From Schwartzia sp. (in: firmicutes) (lineage in GTDB: Bacteria; Bacillota; Negativicutes; Selenomonadales; Selenomonadaceae), in the NCBI GenBank assembly GCA_024691625.1, contig JAILNL010000081.1:1-23750 (forward strand): a stretch of 23,750 bases of DNA, written 5' to 3'. Made by a program: the position numbers and the translations under genes. The notes below the pieces were generated by a model. That model searched no databases and had not been told where the DNA came from. It saw only the letters and a list, made by a program, of their open reading frames with translations. This document shows, one piece after another, positions 6,567-14,958 of this stretch (within the stretch, counting starts at the first letter, position 1; every line of letters begins with the position of its first letter).

Positions 6567-8438
6567 ATGCTGCTCGAATATATTGAGAAACCGGAACAGT
6601 TGCATACTTTAACAATAGAACAGTTATCACAGTTGGCAAAAGAGCTGAGAGAGTACATCATTGAGAATGTTTCAAGAACCGGCGGCCACCTGGCTCCCAG
6701 CCTGGGAGCGGTTGAGCTTACGCTTGCACTCTACAGCACTTTCAATTTGCCTGTCGACAAGGTGATTTGGGATGTCGGACATCAGGCATACGCGCATAAG
6801 ATTCTTACGGGGCGCAGGGAAATCTTTAAAAAGCTTCGTCAGAAGGATGGTATTACAGGTTTTCCGTGCAGGAAAGAGTCGCCGTACGATACTTTTGGCG
6901 TTGGACATGCCAGCACTTCGATTTCTGCTGCGCTTGGAATGGCTGCTGCCCGCGATCTCATGGGCAGGGGAGAGCATATTATTGCAGTAATCGGAGACGG
7001 TGCAATGACCGGCGGTGAAGCGTTTGAGGCTTTGAATCATGCAGGTGATTTGAAGAAAAATATGATTGTTGTCCTCAACGACAACGGTATGAGCATTGAC
7101 TGCAACGTTGGTGCTATGTCCGAGTATTTGTCCAAAATCCGTCTTGCGCCTCAGTACAGACAGGCAAAAGAGGATTTGAAGGGGATATTGAAGAGTATTC
7201 CGCATATCGGAGACACGGTAATCAAGACAGCCGAGTATCTGAAGGATAGTATGCGTGCTGTTCTGGTTCCCGGAGAAATTTTCGAAGAGATGGGTTTCAC
7301 TTATATTGGACCTATCGACGGGCATAATATTGCTGTTATGAAGGATGTATTTTCACGGGTTCGCCTTTTGGAAGGTCCTGTTTTAGTACATGTTCATACA
7401 AAAAAGGGAAAAGGATATCTCCCTGCAGAGCTCGAACCTGATAAGTTCCACGGTGTTGGAAAATTTGATGTGACCACAGGAAACCTGATCAAAGAAAACG
7501 GACGTCCGAAGTCTTACACATCTGTGTTCAGCGATGCAATGATTGAATTGGCGAAAAAGGATGAGTCGATTACCGCCATTACTGCAGCTATGCCTGCGGG
7601 AACAGGATTAAAGCAGTTTTCTGAGGTTTTCCCTGAGCGGTATTTTGACGTTGGAATTGCAGAAGAACATGCTGTAACCCTGGCAGCAGGAATGGCAGCA
7701 GCAGGGGTTCATCCGGTGGTGGCAATATATTCTACTTTTGCGCAGCGTGCCTATGATCAGCTTATGCATGATGTGTGTCTGCAAAATCTTCCTGTCACGT
7801 TGTGTCTGGACAGGGCAGGGATTGTAGGTGCTGACGGTGCGACTCATCATGGTAATTTTGATTTATCCTATCTGCGTACAATGCCGGGCATGGTTGTAAT
7901 GGCACCGAAGGATGAAAACGAACTTCGCAATATGCTTTATACGGCCGTAAACTATGACGGACCTGCTGCAGTGCGCTATCCGCGTGGAGAGGGCGTGGGC
8001 GTTGCGCTCGAAAATGATTTCCGCGAGCTGCCTATCGGCAAAGCCGAGGTTATTCAAAATGGCGGAAAAATTGCGTTGTTAGCGGTAGGAACTATGGTTT
8101 CTGCTGCCTGCAAAACTGCAGAATTGCTGAAAGATAAAGGGATTGAGTGTACTGTTGTCAATATGCGTTTTGTAAAGCCGTTGGACAGAGAATGTGTTTT
8201 GCAGATGGCAGACAAAATGGATATGCTTGTGACAATGGAAGAAAATGTCCTGCCGGGAGGCTTCGGAGCAGCTGTTGCTGAGCTGCTGGCTGATGAAGGC
8301 CGATGTGTCCCGCTGATGCGCTTTGGACTGCCTGATGCGTTTATTGAGCAGGGAACTCAGCGCGAGCTTCTTGAGCAGTGCGGTCTGACACCTGAGCAGA
8401 TGTCAGAGAAAATTATTGATTCACGGAATAAGGAATAG
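6567..8438 (+). CDS. dxs: 1-deoxy-D-xylulose-5-phosphate synthase
   Basis: Thiamine diphosphate enzyme joining pyruvate and glyceraldehyde 3-phosphate in the first step of the MEP isoprenoid pathway. At 623 residues it is full length. Motifs are GGHLAPSLGAVEL, WDVGHQAYAHKILTGR, GVGHASTSISAALGMA, the cofactor motif GDGAMTGGEAFEALNHAG with LNDN, then the pyrimidine-domain AEEHAVTLAAGMA, DRAGIVGADGATHHG and RYPRG, and a C-terminal transketolase domain. The usual NDNEMSI segment reads NDNGMSI here (Gly174), a modest departure. Start choice: a GTG at 6552 lacks a spaced ribosome site. ATG 6567 gives MLLEYIEKPEQLHTL, the common Dxs N terminus, with GGTGGAAG just upstream. tlyA follows two bases after the stop. 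Confidence 0.96.
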   Translation: MLLEYIEKPEQLHTLTIEQLSQLAKELREYIIENVSRTGGHLAPSLGAVELTLALYSTFNLPVDKVIWDVGHQAYAHKILTGRREIFKKLRQKDGITGFPCRKESPYDTFGVGHASTSISAALGMAAARDLMGRGEHIIAVIGDGAMTGGEAFEALNHAGDLKKNMIVVLNDNGMSIDCNVGAMSEYLSKIRLAPQYRQAKEDLKGILKSIPHIGDTVIKTAEYLKDSMRAVLVPGEIFEEMGFTYIGPIDGHNIAVMKDVFSRVRLLEGPVLVHVHTKKGKGYLPAELEPDKFHGVGKFDVTTGNLIKENGRPKSYTSVFSDAMIELAKKDESITAITAAMPAGTGLKQFSEVFPERYFDVGIAEEHAVTLAAGMAAAGVHPVVAIYSTFAQRAYDQLMHDVCLQNLPVTLCLDRAGIVGADGATHHGNFDLSYLRTMPGMVVMAPKDENELRNMLYTAVNYDGPAAVRYPRGEGVGVALENDFRELPIGKAEVIQNGGKIALLAVGTMVSAACKTAELLKDKGIECTVVNMRFVKPLDRECVLQMADKMDMLVTMEENVLPGGFGAAVAELLADEGRCVPLMRFGLPDAFIEQGTQRELLEQCGLTPEQMSEKIIDSRNKE

Positions 8439-8440
8439 AA

Positions 8441-9253
8441 ATGGCTAAAGAACGTTTGGATGTTTTACTTGTAGAAAGAAATCTTGCCGAAAGCCGCGAG
8501 CGGGCAAAAATAACTATCATGGAAGGTCTTGTTCTTGTCAACGGTCAGAAGGTTGATAAGGCAGGGACCACGGTAAAGACAGATGCGGAGATAAGAATTT
8601 TGGGAAATACACTTCCGTATGTCAGTCGTGGAGGACTCAAGCTTGAAAAGGCTTTGAAGACTTTTCCGATTAACCTTGAAGGAAAGGTTATGGCCGATAT
8701 CGGGGCATCAACAGGCGGATTTACAGATTGTTCGCTGCAGAACGGTGCCGCAAAGGTATATGCGATTGATGTCGGATATGGACAGCTTGCATGGAAGCTG
8801 CGGCAGGATTCCCGTGTAGTCAATATGGAACGTACCAATGTCCGATATGTTACAAAAGAAGACGTTGGCGAGTTAATTGATTTTGCGTCCATTGATGTGG
8901 CATTTATTTCGCTTACAAAGGTTCTTGAGCCTGTAAAAGAACTGCTGAAGCCCAACGGTGAGGTTGTGGCGCTGATTAAGCCGCAGTTTGAGGCAGGAAG
9001 AGAAAACATAGGCAAAAAAGGTGTTGTAAAAGATCCCAAAATCCATGAAAAGGTAATAGAAGAAGTAATTGGTTTTGCGAGAGAGATTGGTTTTGTTGTT
9101 CGCGGGTTAACTTTTTCGCCTGTAAAAGGTCCTGAGGGAAATATTGAGTATCTCATGTGGGTATCTAATGACCCGTCGGCAGAGGACGGGAAAATTGATG
9201 ATGCCGGAATGAAGGATGTTGTGAAAGAAGCACATCAGGCACTTGATCGTTGA
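8441..9253 (+). CDS. tlyA: TlyA family rRNA (cytidine-2'-O)-methyltransferase
   Basis: Predicted to methylate ribose 2'-OH of cytidine in 16S and/or 23S rRNA. In mycobacteria this activity underlies capreomycin sensitivity. The 270 residues hold an S4 RNA-binding domain (1-60, ERLDVLLVERNLAESRERAK then GLVLVNGQKVDKAG) and an FtsJ-like methyltransferase with the SAM motif DIGASTGGFTDC at 86-97, YAIDVGYGQL at 107-116, DVAFISL at 152-158 and LIKPQFEAGRENIGKKGVV at 178-196. Lys180 and Asp152 are candidates for the catalytic K-D-K-E set. The gene lies between dxs and nadK as in many Firmicutes. Some relatives have been described as haemolysins, but that label is not supported by the domains. Confidence 0.93.
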   Translation: MAKERLDVLLVERNLAESRERAKITIMEGLVLVNGQKVDKAGTTVKTDAEIRILGNTLPYVSRGGLKLEKALKTFPINLEGKVMADIGASTGGFTDCSLQNGAAKVYAIDVGYGQLAWKLRQDSRVVNMERTNVRYVTKEDVGELIDFASIDVAFISLTKVLEPVKELLKPNGEVVALIKPQFEAGRENIGKKGVVKDPKIHEKVIEEVIGFAREIGFVVRGLTFSPVKGPEGNIEYLMWVSNDPSAEDGKIDDAGMKDVVKEAHQALDR

Positions 9254-9266
9254 GGAGAGAAAAATA

Positions 9267-10121
9267 ATGTTGAATGTAGCAGTTTTTCCTAACATCGACA
9301 AAGAAAATGCTCCCATGGTTCTGAAGCGGATTGTTGATTTTTATGAGGGCAGGGATGTCCACGTTTTGATGCCAATGGACGGGGCAAAGTTTTTTGATTA
9401 TGAAAAATACGGTGTTGATGATATAGAAAATTATCCGATAGATATGGCTCTGTCTATCGGAGGAGACGGTACACTGCTTGGCATTTGCCGCCGTCTTTAT
9501 GAAAGAGATATTCCTGTATGCGGTATAAATATCGGTACTTTTGGCTTTTTGGCAGACATAGAGCTTCCCGAAATAGAAAGCAAGCTGGAAAAAATAATCC
9601 AGGGACAATACTATATTGAGGAACGTATGCTGGTATCGGGCTTTGTCAAAAGCGGTGATGATGATGAGCATTTTCTGGGGCATGCGATAAATGACGTTGT
9701 TGTTACCAAGAGCGGTGCGGCACGAATGCTGCATCTCGGGTTGATGGTAGACGGATGTCGTGTTATGGATTATAAGGCAGACGGTCTTATTGTTTCAACA
9801 GCGACAGGGTCTACGGCGGATTCGCTTTCCGCAGGGGGACCTTTAATAAATCCGAAAATAAAGGTACTTCTTTTAACCCCCATCTGCCCGCATACCTTCA
9901 ATGCCCGGCCTATGGTTATTGATGAAAATGATGAGGTCAGAATAAGTGTTGCGGCTTTTCATCAGGATATAATTGTTACATTTGACGGTCAGGAAACCTT
10001 TAAGATCAAGCCGGGGGACAAGGTTATTGTCCGTAAAGCACCGCTTCCGGCTAAAATTGTGAAGTTTGACGATAAGAACTATTACCAGACGATACGTACA
10101 AAGCTTCTCTATAACGCATAA
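9267..10121 (+). CDS. nadK: NAD kinase
   Basis: Phosphorylates NAD to NADP in the cytosol. The 284 residues show SIGGDGTLLG (Gly65-Gly66-Asp67-Gly68, the phosphate-binding motif), GINIGTFGFLADI, the INDVVV motif at the NAD site, and DGLIVSTATGSTADSLSAGGP with LTPICPHTFNARP. Unusual: Asp185 stands where the family sequence is GSTAYSLSAGG, with Tyr packing at the NAD-binding site. Start choice: a TTG at 9243 lies inside tlyA. ATG 9267 has GAGGAG at 9252-9257, nine bases upstream, and gives MLNVAVFPNID. Gene placement between tlyA and argR is common in clostridia and relatives. Confidence 0.94.
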   Translation: MLNVAVFPNIDKENAPMVLKRIVDFYEGRDVHVLMPMDGAKFFDYEKYGVDDIENYPIDMALSIGGDGTLLGICRRLYERDIPVCGINIGTFGFLADIELPEIESKLEKIIQGQYYIEERMLVSGFVKSGDDDEHFLGHAINDVVVTKSGAARMLHLGLMVDGCRVMDYKADGLIVSTATGSTADSLSAGGPLINPKIKVLLLTPICPHTFNARPMVIDENDEVRISVAAFHQDIIVTFDGQETFKIKPGDKVIVRKAPLPAKIVKFDDKNYYQTIRTKLLYNA

Positions 10122-10136
10122 TGGGAGGTGACACAT

Positions 10137-10589
10137 TTGAAGTCGACACGGCAGGCTAAAATCAAGGAAATAATTGAAGCGGAGATTATTGAAACCCAGG
10201 AAGACCTTGCGGCATCTCTGCGCTCGCATCATATTGCGGTGACACAGGCTACCGTATCCCGTGATATCAAGGAACTGATGCTTATCAAAATTCCTACCGG
10301 TGATGGTCGGTACAGATACGCATTTCCGAAGGATAATACTAAGCTTTTTTCCAAAGACAGAATGCAGCGTATGTTTCATGATTCTGTCACCAGCGTGGAT
10401 TATAGTGAAAATATCATCGTGCTGAAAACGCTTCCGGGGACTGCAAATGCGGTCGCTTCTACGATTGACGGAGCGGAATGGCCGGAAATCATCGGTACCT
10501 TGGCCGGTGATGACAATATTTTGGTAGTGGTCAAACCCAAGGAAGCAGCTCCTTCTATTGCTGATAAAATGAAAACCATGTTTAACTGA
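10137..10589 (+). CDS. argR: Arginine repressor ArgR/AhrC
   Basis: Arginine-sensing hexameric regulator that represses arginine biosynthesis and can activate catabolism. Residues 1-70 form a winged helix-turn-helix with ETQEDLAASL and the DNA-reading TQATVSRDIKEL (Ser41, Arg42). Residues 80-150 form the oligomerisation and arginine-binding domain with GTANAVASTID (101-111) and LAGDDNILVV (122-131), whose aspartates bind arginine in known structures. Start choice: a GTG at 10128 overlaps the ribosome site itself (GGGAGGTG, 10123-10130). The TTG at 10137 is six bases beyond it and yields the canonical MKSTRQAKI. The argR-recN pair is strongly conserved in Firmicutes. No ARG box was identified in the window. 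Confidence 0.95.
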   Translation: MKSTRQAKIKEIIEAEIIETQEDLAASLRSHHIAVTQATVSRDIKELMLIKIPTGDGRYRYAFPKDNTKLFSKDRMQRMFHDSVTSVDYSENIIVLKTLPGTANAVASTIDGAEWPEIIGTLAGDDNILVVVKPKEAAPSIADKMKTMFN

Positions 10590-10601
10590 GGGGATGAGCA
10601 G

Positions 10602-12311
10602 ATGCTCAAGACTTTAACTGTATGGAACTTTGCTTTACTCGAACATGTTGAGATAGAATTTTCTTCCGGCCTTAATATCCTGACCGGTGAAACGGGAGCA
10701 GGAAAATCAATCCTTATTGATGCTCTTGGTGCTGCGTTGGGACGGCGTCTTTCAGAGGATTTTATTCGTACGGGATGTGAGTGGCTTCGTGTAGAGGCTA
10801 TCTTTGATATCAGCGGACAAAAGGATGTACAGGAAATCCTGCAGGAACAGGCAATTGATGCAGATGAGGATTCGCTGATTGTCACCCGACAGTACACAAT
10901 CAAGGGAAAGAATGTAATTCTTGTCAACGGCTGTCATGTGACCATATCCTTTCTAAAGAAATTAGGCGAATGCCTTGTAGATATTCACGGACAGCATGAG
11001 AATCTTTCCATACTCAAGCCTGCCAATCAGCTTTACCTTGTTGACCACAGCGGCAGTGCGGTATTTTCTCAGTTCAAAAGCTATGAAGATGTTTTTCGGG
11101 AGTGGAAAGAGCTTTCACAGGCAATAGAGGATAAAAGAGCACAGGCCGATGACCTTAACGAGCGTATGGATATGCTTCGCTGGCAGGAGCAGGAAATTGA
11201 GCAGGCTCAGCTGCGTGAGGGTGAGGATGTCGAGCTTGAGGCCGACATTAAGCGTCTTTCAAATTCCGAGAGGATTACAACTAATGTTGAAAAGGCATAT
11301 TGCCTTTTCGACGGTGATGATGAGAGCGAAGGGATTCTTTCTTCGCTTGCCCGCATTAAACAGTGTCTTGAGCAGGCAGGACGATATGAAGACAAGCTGA
11401 GTACGGTCATTCAGCCGCTTGAAGATGCAACATATCAGCTGCAGGATATATTCTATACGGTAAGAGATTGTAAGGACGGTTTGGATTTTGACCCGCGTCG
11501 TCTTGATGATATGCAAAACCGTATGGATCTCATAGATAAACTCAGGAAAAAATATGGTGCTGCTGTGTCTGATATTCTCGAATATCAGAAAAAGATTCAG
11601 CAGGACCTTGATAAGATGGAAAATTTTGACGCCGATTTGGAAGCTGATGAAACCAAGTTGAAGGAAATTCATAAGAAGCTTACCGAAGAGGCGGAAAAAC
11701 TTACCAAGCTCAGAAAGGCAGCGGCAGAGAAGCTGTCTTCATCTATCGGGCGCCAGCTTACTGCTCTTGGAATGAAGAGTGCACAGTTCAGGATAGATGT
11801 TGCTGAAGCAGAACCCGGGCCGAACGGATTCGATGATGTGTCGATTCAGTTCTCCGCAAATGAAGGAGAAAAGGAAAAGGCTCTGACTAAAACAGCTTCC
11901 GGTGGTGAACTGTCACGTATTGCGCTTGCGATTAAGACGGTATCCGCTCAAAATGATGATTCAGTGGGAAGCATGGTATTTGATGAAATTGATACGGGAA
12001 TCGGCGGAGAAACGGCTCAGATGGTCGCCGAGCGTATTGCATGGGTAGGCTGCTTCAAGCAGGTGCTTTGCATTACTCATCTGCCTCAGATAGCATGTAT
12101 GGCTGATGCTCATTATCATCTCTACAAAGAAACGAATGAAGGTAAAACAATCACCTGTGTAAAAAATTTGTCACGGGAGGAACGCATTCGTGAGGTTGCA
12201 CGTATGGCATCGGGAAAAGAATTATCAAAAGCCGCTCTTACGAGTGCGGAAGAAATGATTGACCATGCCGATGCCCGCAAGAAGGACTTTTTAACACGGA
12301 AAACGCACTAA
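10602..12311 (+). CDS. recN: DNA repair protein RecN
   Basis: SMC-like ATPase recruited early to DNA double-strand breaks. The 569-residue protein has an N-terminal head with LTGETGAGKSILIDALGAALG (Walker A, Gly29-Ser36), DIHGQHENLSIL (about 127-138), a central coiled coil rich in Glu, Lys and Leu (about 155-375), and a C-terminal head with the ABC signature SGGELSRIALAIKT, Walker B MVFDEIDTGIGG and ITHLPQIACMADAHY. All functional motifs appear intact. It starts 12 bases after argR with a GAGGGG-type ribosome site. In Bacillus subtilis recN is followed by spoIVB and spo0A; here a Nudix gene follows directly. Confidence 0.96.
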   Translation: MLKTLTVWNFALLEHVEIEFSSGLNILTGETGAGKSILIDALGAALGRRLSEDFIRTGCEWLRVEAIFDISGQKDVQEILQEQAIDADEDSLIVTRQYTIKGKNVILVNGCHVTISFLKKLGECLVDIHGQHENLSILKPANQLYLVDHSGSAVFSQFKSYEDVFREWKELSQAIEDKRAQADDLNERMDMLRWQEQEIEQAQLREGEDVELEADIKRLSNSERITTNVEKAYCLFDGDDESEGILSSLARIKQCLEQAGRYEDKLSTVIQPLEDATYQLQDIFYTVRDCKDGLDFDPRRLDDMQNRMDLIDKLRKKYGAAVSDILEYQKKIQQDLDKMENFDADLEADETKLKEIHKKLTEEAEKLTKLRKAAAEKLSSSIGRQLTALGMKSAQFRIDVAEAEPGPNGFDDVSIQFSANEGEKEKALTKTASGGELSRIALAIKTVSAQNDDSVGSMVFDEIDTGIGGETAQMVAERIAWVGCFKQVLCITHLPQIACMADAHYHLYKETNEGKTITCVKNLSREERIREVARMASGKELSKAALTSAEEMIDHADARKKDFLTRKTH

Positions 12312-12328
12312 GAGTTAGGATGAAAATA

Positions 12329-12868
12329 ATGTACGAGGATTTAATCGAAACAAAAATAGACAGCAATAATGTTTTTGACGGACGTCTTTTACATGTCCGC
12401 TGTGATACGGTACGTCTGCCAAACGGCAATACTACTACACGGGAATGGATAAAGCATCCCGGAGCTGCAGCGGTTCTTCCTATACTTCCGGACGGGAATG
12501 TCATTCTTGTTCGTCAGTACCGTTACCCTGTTCAGCGTGTTACTTTGGAGATACCGGCAGGAAAGCTTGATTCATCTACAGAAGACCCTTTGGATTGTGC
12601 TGTTAGGGAATTAGCGGAAGAAACAGGCTATCGGGCAGAAAACATGGAAAAAATACTGACTTTGGCAACTACAGTCGGTTTTTCTGATGAGTGGATTCAT
12701 ATCTATGTTGCCGATGGACTTGTTCCGGGGAAACAACACCCTGACGATGATGAGTTTATAAATGTTGAAATAGTTCCTCTGGAAAAGGCTTATGATATGG
12801 TAAAAACAGGGGAGATTATTGATGCAAAGACAACGGCTGCAATTCTTTGGGAAATGGCACACCGTTGA
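12329..12868 (+). CDS. Nudix hydrolase, ADP-ribose pyrophosphatase type
   Basis: Likely hydrolyses ADP-ribose or related nucleotide sugars to AMP and a phosphosugar, limiting toxic free ADP-ribose. The 179-residue length and layout match NudF/YqkG: RLPNGNTTTREWIKHPGAAAVLP (about 31-53, in part), then VRQYRYPV and LEIPAGKLD before the Nudix box. The box runs from Gly78 to Tyr101 with REL.EETGY intact. Between Gly78 and Glu85 there are six residues instead of the usual five, a one-residue insertion (KLDSST). Start choice: ATG 12320 touches the AGGA ribosome site, while ATG 12329 is eight bases beyond it and gives MYEDLIETKI. It follows recN by 17 bases. Confidence 0.88.
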   Translation: MYEDLIETKIDSNNVFDGRLLHVRCDTVRLPNGNTTTREWIKHPGAAAVLPILPDGNVILVRQYRYPVQRVTLEIPAGKLDSSTEDPLDCAVRELAEETGYRAENMEKILTLATTVGFSDEWIHIYVADGLVPGKQHPDDDEFINVEIVPLEKAYDMVKTGEIIDAKTTAAILWEMAHR

Positions 12869-12893
12869 ATAATACAATGTTTGGAGGAAATTT

Positions 12894-13535
12894 ATGTTTG
12901 GATTTGATTTTATGTCGATGATCGCCGGCATTCCGGGACTGATAATCGCATTGTCACTTCATGAATATGCACACGCCCGTGTCGCGGTTGCAATGGGTGA
13001 TTTTACGCCGCGTATGATGGGGCGGCTGACATTAAACCCTGCTGCTCATATAGACCCGATAGGACTGGTTATGCTTTTGATTGCCCGTTTTGGCTGGGCA
13101 AAGCCTGTGGTTATTAATCCGTCTAATTTCAGAGACCCCAAAAAGGGGGAAATACTTGTAGCTCTCGCAGGTCCTGCAATGAATTTCTTTATTGCGTTTA
13201 TTGCTATGGCGGTTATAGTGTTCTATACAGTTGCTTTGAGGACGCAGATGTCGGTGGGATTGCACGAGGTGTTGTGGCTTATCGTACTGTATAATATCAA
13301 CTTCGGTATCTTTAATTTAATACCGCTGCCGCCGTTGGACGGTTCAAAGGTATTTATGCAGATGCTGCCCTACGAAATGCAGTATAAATTTTTGGGACTT
13401 GAGCGGTACAGCTTCCTGATTTTTGTAGTCATGATTGCTACACCTATTCTCAGCTATATTCTTGTTCCGATTGCGCGGTTTATCATCACGCTTTACGCGG
13501 CTATTCTTACCGGAGCGGCGGGCATATTTTTTTGA
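12894..13535 (+). CDS. Site-2 protease family protein (M50, short YwhC type)
   Basis: Predicted intramembrane zinc metalloprotease of 213 residues. The HEYAH motif (His23, Glu24, His27) lies in the first hydrophobic helix, and the third ligand region reads NLIPLPPLDG (Asn141 to Gly150, Asp149), with further hydrophobic stretches at about 52-66, 86-112, 125-145 and 172-205. It has no PDZ or CBS domain, unlike RseP or SpoIVFB-type members, so the substrate is unknown. The start at ATG 12894 has GGAGG at 12883-12887. The M50-scpA-scpB order recurs in many Firmicutes, and co-transcription with the condensin partners is likely. Confidence 0.9.
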   Translation: MFGFDFMSMIAGIPGLIIALSLHEYAHARVAVAMGDFTPRMMGRLTLNPAAHIDPIGLVMLLIARFGWAKPVVINPSNFRDPKKGEILVALAGPAMNFFIAFIAMAVIVFYTVALRTQMSVGLHEVLWLIVLYNINFGIFNLIPLPPLDGSKVFMQMLPYEMQYKFLGLERYSFLIFVVMIATPILSYILVPIARFIITLYAAILTGAAGIFF

Positions 13536-13548
13536 AGGTCTTTGATTT

Positions 13549-14310
13549 ATGGAAAAATATGAGGTAAGGCTGGATGTGTTTGAAGGCCCTATGGACCTTT
13601 TAATGCATCTGATAGAAAAGAACAAAATTGATATTTACGATATTCCTATTTCAAAGCTTACTGAACAATACCTTGATTACCTGACTCAGATGAGAAAATT
13701 CGACATTGAAATAGCAAGCGAGTTTCTTGTCATGGCGGCGACATTGCTTTTGATTAAGTCAAGCATGATGCTGCCAAAGGTTCGTCAGGAGGAGGAAGTT
13801 GCAGAGGAAGACCCGCGGCAGGAGCTTTTGGAGAGGATTCTTGAGTATCAGCAGTTCAAACAGGTTAGTGCCGTGCTTGAGGACAAAGCGGAAGTACAGA
13901 GCCGTTTTTTCAGTCGTGAGCCAATAGAACTGCCTACAAAGCACATTCCGCCGGAAAATCTTTCCGTGACGGAGCTGTGGGACGCTTTTCGCAGACTCAT
14001 AGCAGTAAGGAAAGAGCTGACAATTCCAAATGTGATTGTTGCACAGGAGGAATATCGGATAGAGGATCAGATGCTCCGAATTCTGACGCTGCTTTCAGAG
14101 GCTCCTGATGGTGAAATACGATTTGAATCTGTATTTGTTTCAGGACTGCGAAGTGAACTTATAGCATCTTTTTTGGCCTTGCTGGAACTGATTCGCAGAC
14201 ATCGTGTTGTGGTTCGTCAAAACATGCTGTTTGCTTCGATAATGATTTGTATTCGTAAGGATTGGACGCCTGAACTGGAGCGTGAAGAAGAAAGCTATGT
14301 TTTTGAATGA
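13549..14310 (+). CDS. scpA: Segregation and condensation protein A
   Basis: Kleisin subunit that bridges the heads of the SMC dimer and binds ScpB, compacting and resolving the nascent chromosome. The 253-residue protein opens with VRLDVFEGPMDLLMHLIEKNKIDIYDIPISKLTEQYLDYL (in part), then the helix FDIEIASEFLVMAATLLLIKSSMMLP (in part) and an acidic linker (EEEVAEEDPRQE). The C-terminal winged helix ends near SFLALLELIRRHRVVVRQ, the SMC head contact. The ribosome site is modest: GAAGG at 13534-13538, ten bases before ATG 13549. It overlaps scpB. Confidence 0.95.
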   Translation: MEKYEVRLDVFEGPMDLLMHLIEKNKIDIYDIPISKLTEQYLDYLTQMRKFDIEIASEFLVMAATLLLIKSSMMLPKVRQEEEVAEEDPRQELLERILEYQQFKQVSAVLEDKAEVQSRFFSREPIELPTKHIPPENLSVTELWDAFRRLIAVRKELTIPNVIVAQEEYRIEDQMLRILTLLSEAPDGEIRFESVFVSGLRSELIASFLALLELIRRHRVVVRQNMLFASIMICIRKDWTPELEREEESYVFE

Positions 14311-14887
14311 CATGAAAAAACCGCTTGAAGCTGTACTGTTCGCCGGTGGAGAGCCTGTTTCGGAAAAACAGCTTTGTGAGATACTTGAGGTTGACGAAGA
14401 ATCTCTGCATGAGCTGCTTGACGCTTTGGACAGTGATTTGGAAACACATGGAATCATGCTTCAGGAAACAGCAGGAGGCTGGCAGCTGGTCACGAGACCG
14501 GAGTGGTTTGCTTATGTGGAGAAATTGGCTGAGGCAGCAGACAGAAAGCTGTCCCGTGCTGCGATGGAGACACTTTCCATCATAGCCTTTAAGCAGCCTA
14601 TTACGAAGCAGGAAATAGAGAAGATTCGAGGGGTAAAGGTCGAAAGAGTTCTGGCGCAGCTCGTTGCCCGTGAGCTTGTAACAGAGGTCGGACGAAAAAA
14701 TGTAATAGGACGGCCGTTTCTTTATGGTACTACGGAGACGTTTTTACATTCCTTCGGATTAAAGTCCTTGGATGAACTGCCTGCCCTTCCTGAGCCTGAT
14801 ATAAACAGTGAACAGGCAGAGCAGCTTTTGCTGATGAGTATGGATGAAACTGACGCGCAGCGTCCTGATGAGGCTGACGCAGAATAA
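14297..14887 (+). CDS. scpB: Segregation and condensation protein B
   Basis: Dimeric winged-helix partner of ScpA in the SMC complex. The 196-residue protein has KKPLEAVLFAGGEPVSEKQL near the start, then LQETAGGWQLVTRPEW, the strongly conserved LSRAAMETLSIIAFKQPITKQEIEKIRGV (in part), and VIGRPFLYGTTETFLHSFGLKSLDELP (in part). The tail is acidic. Start choice is uncertain: GTG 14282, ATG 14297 and ATG 14312 are all in frame. ATG 14297 has a purine-rich GAAGAAGAAAG just upstream and is preferred. It overlaps scpA by 14 bases, which implies translational coupling. An intrinsic terminator follows. Confidence 0.92.
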   Translation: MFLNDMKKPLEAVLFAGGEPVSEKQLCEILEVDEESLHELLDALDSDLETHGIMLQETAGGWQLVTRPEWFAYVEKLAEAADRKLSRAAMETLSIIAFKQPITKQEIEKIRGVKVERVLAQLVARELVTEVGRKNVIGRPFLYGTTETFLHSFGLKSLDELPALPEPDINSEQAEQLLLMSMDETDAQRPDEADAE

Positions 14888-14906
14888 CAATTTTATGGTA
14901 TACGTC

Positions 14907-14936
14907 AACACACTCTGAGCCAGAGTGTGTTTTCTT
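14907..14936 (+). terminator. Intrinsic terminator after scpB
   Basis: A 10-bp perfect stem pairs AACACACTCT at 14907-14916 with AGAGTGTGTT at 14922-14931 around the loop GAGCC, followed by TTCTT. It lies 20 bases after the scpB stop and about 23 bases before the start of the next gene. It likely ends most of the xseA-scpB transcript. I see no clear promoter between it and the next gene. Confidence 0.85.
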
Positions 14937-14958
14937 GCTAAACGATGGGGGTAATGTT

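Noticed and set aside
6672..7325. 217-codon open frame on the minus strand inside dxs
   Set aside because: It lies wholly within a well-identified gene, encodes a composition rich in Ser, Arg, Asn and Cys with no recognised motif, and has no ribosome site. It is a shadow frame.
8545..9156. 203-codon minus-strand open frame inside tlyA
   Set aside because: Ser/Thr/Pro-rich shadow of the S4-methyltransferase gene with no independent evidence.
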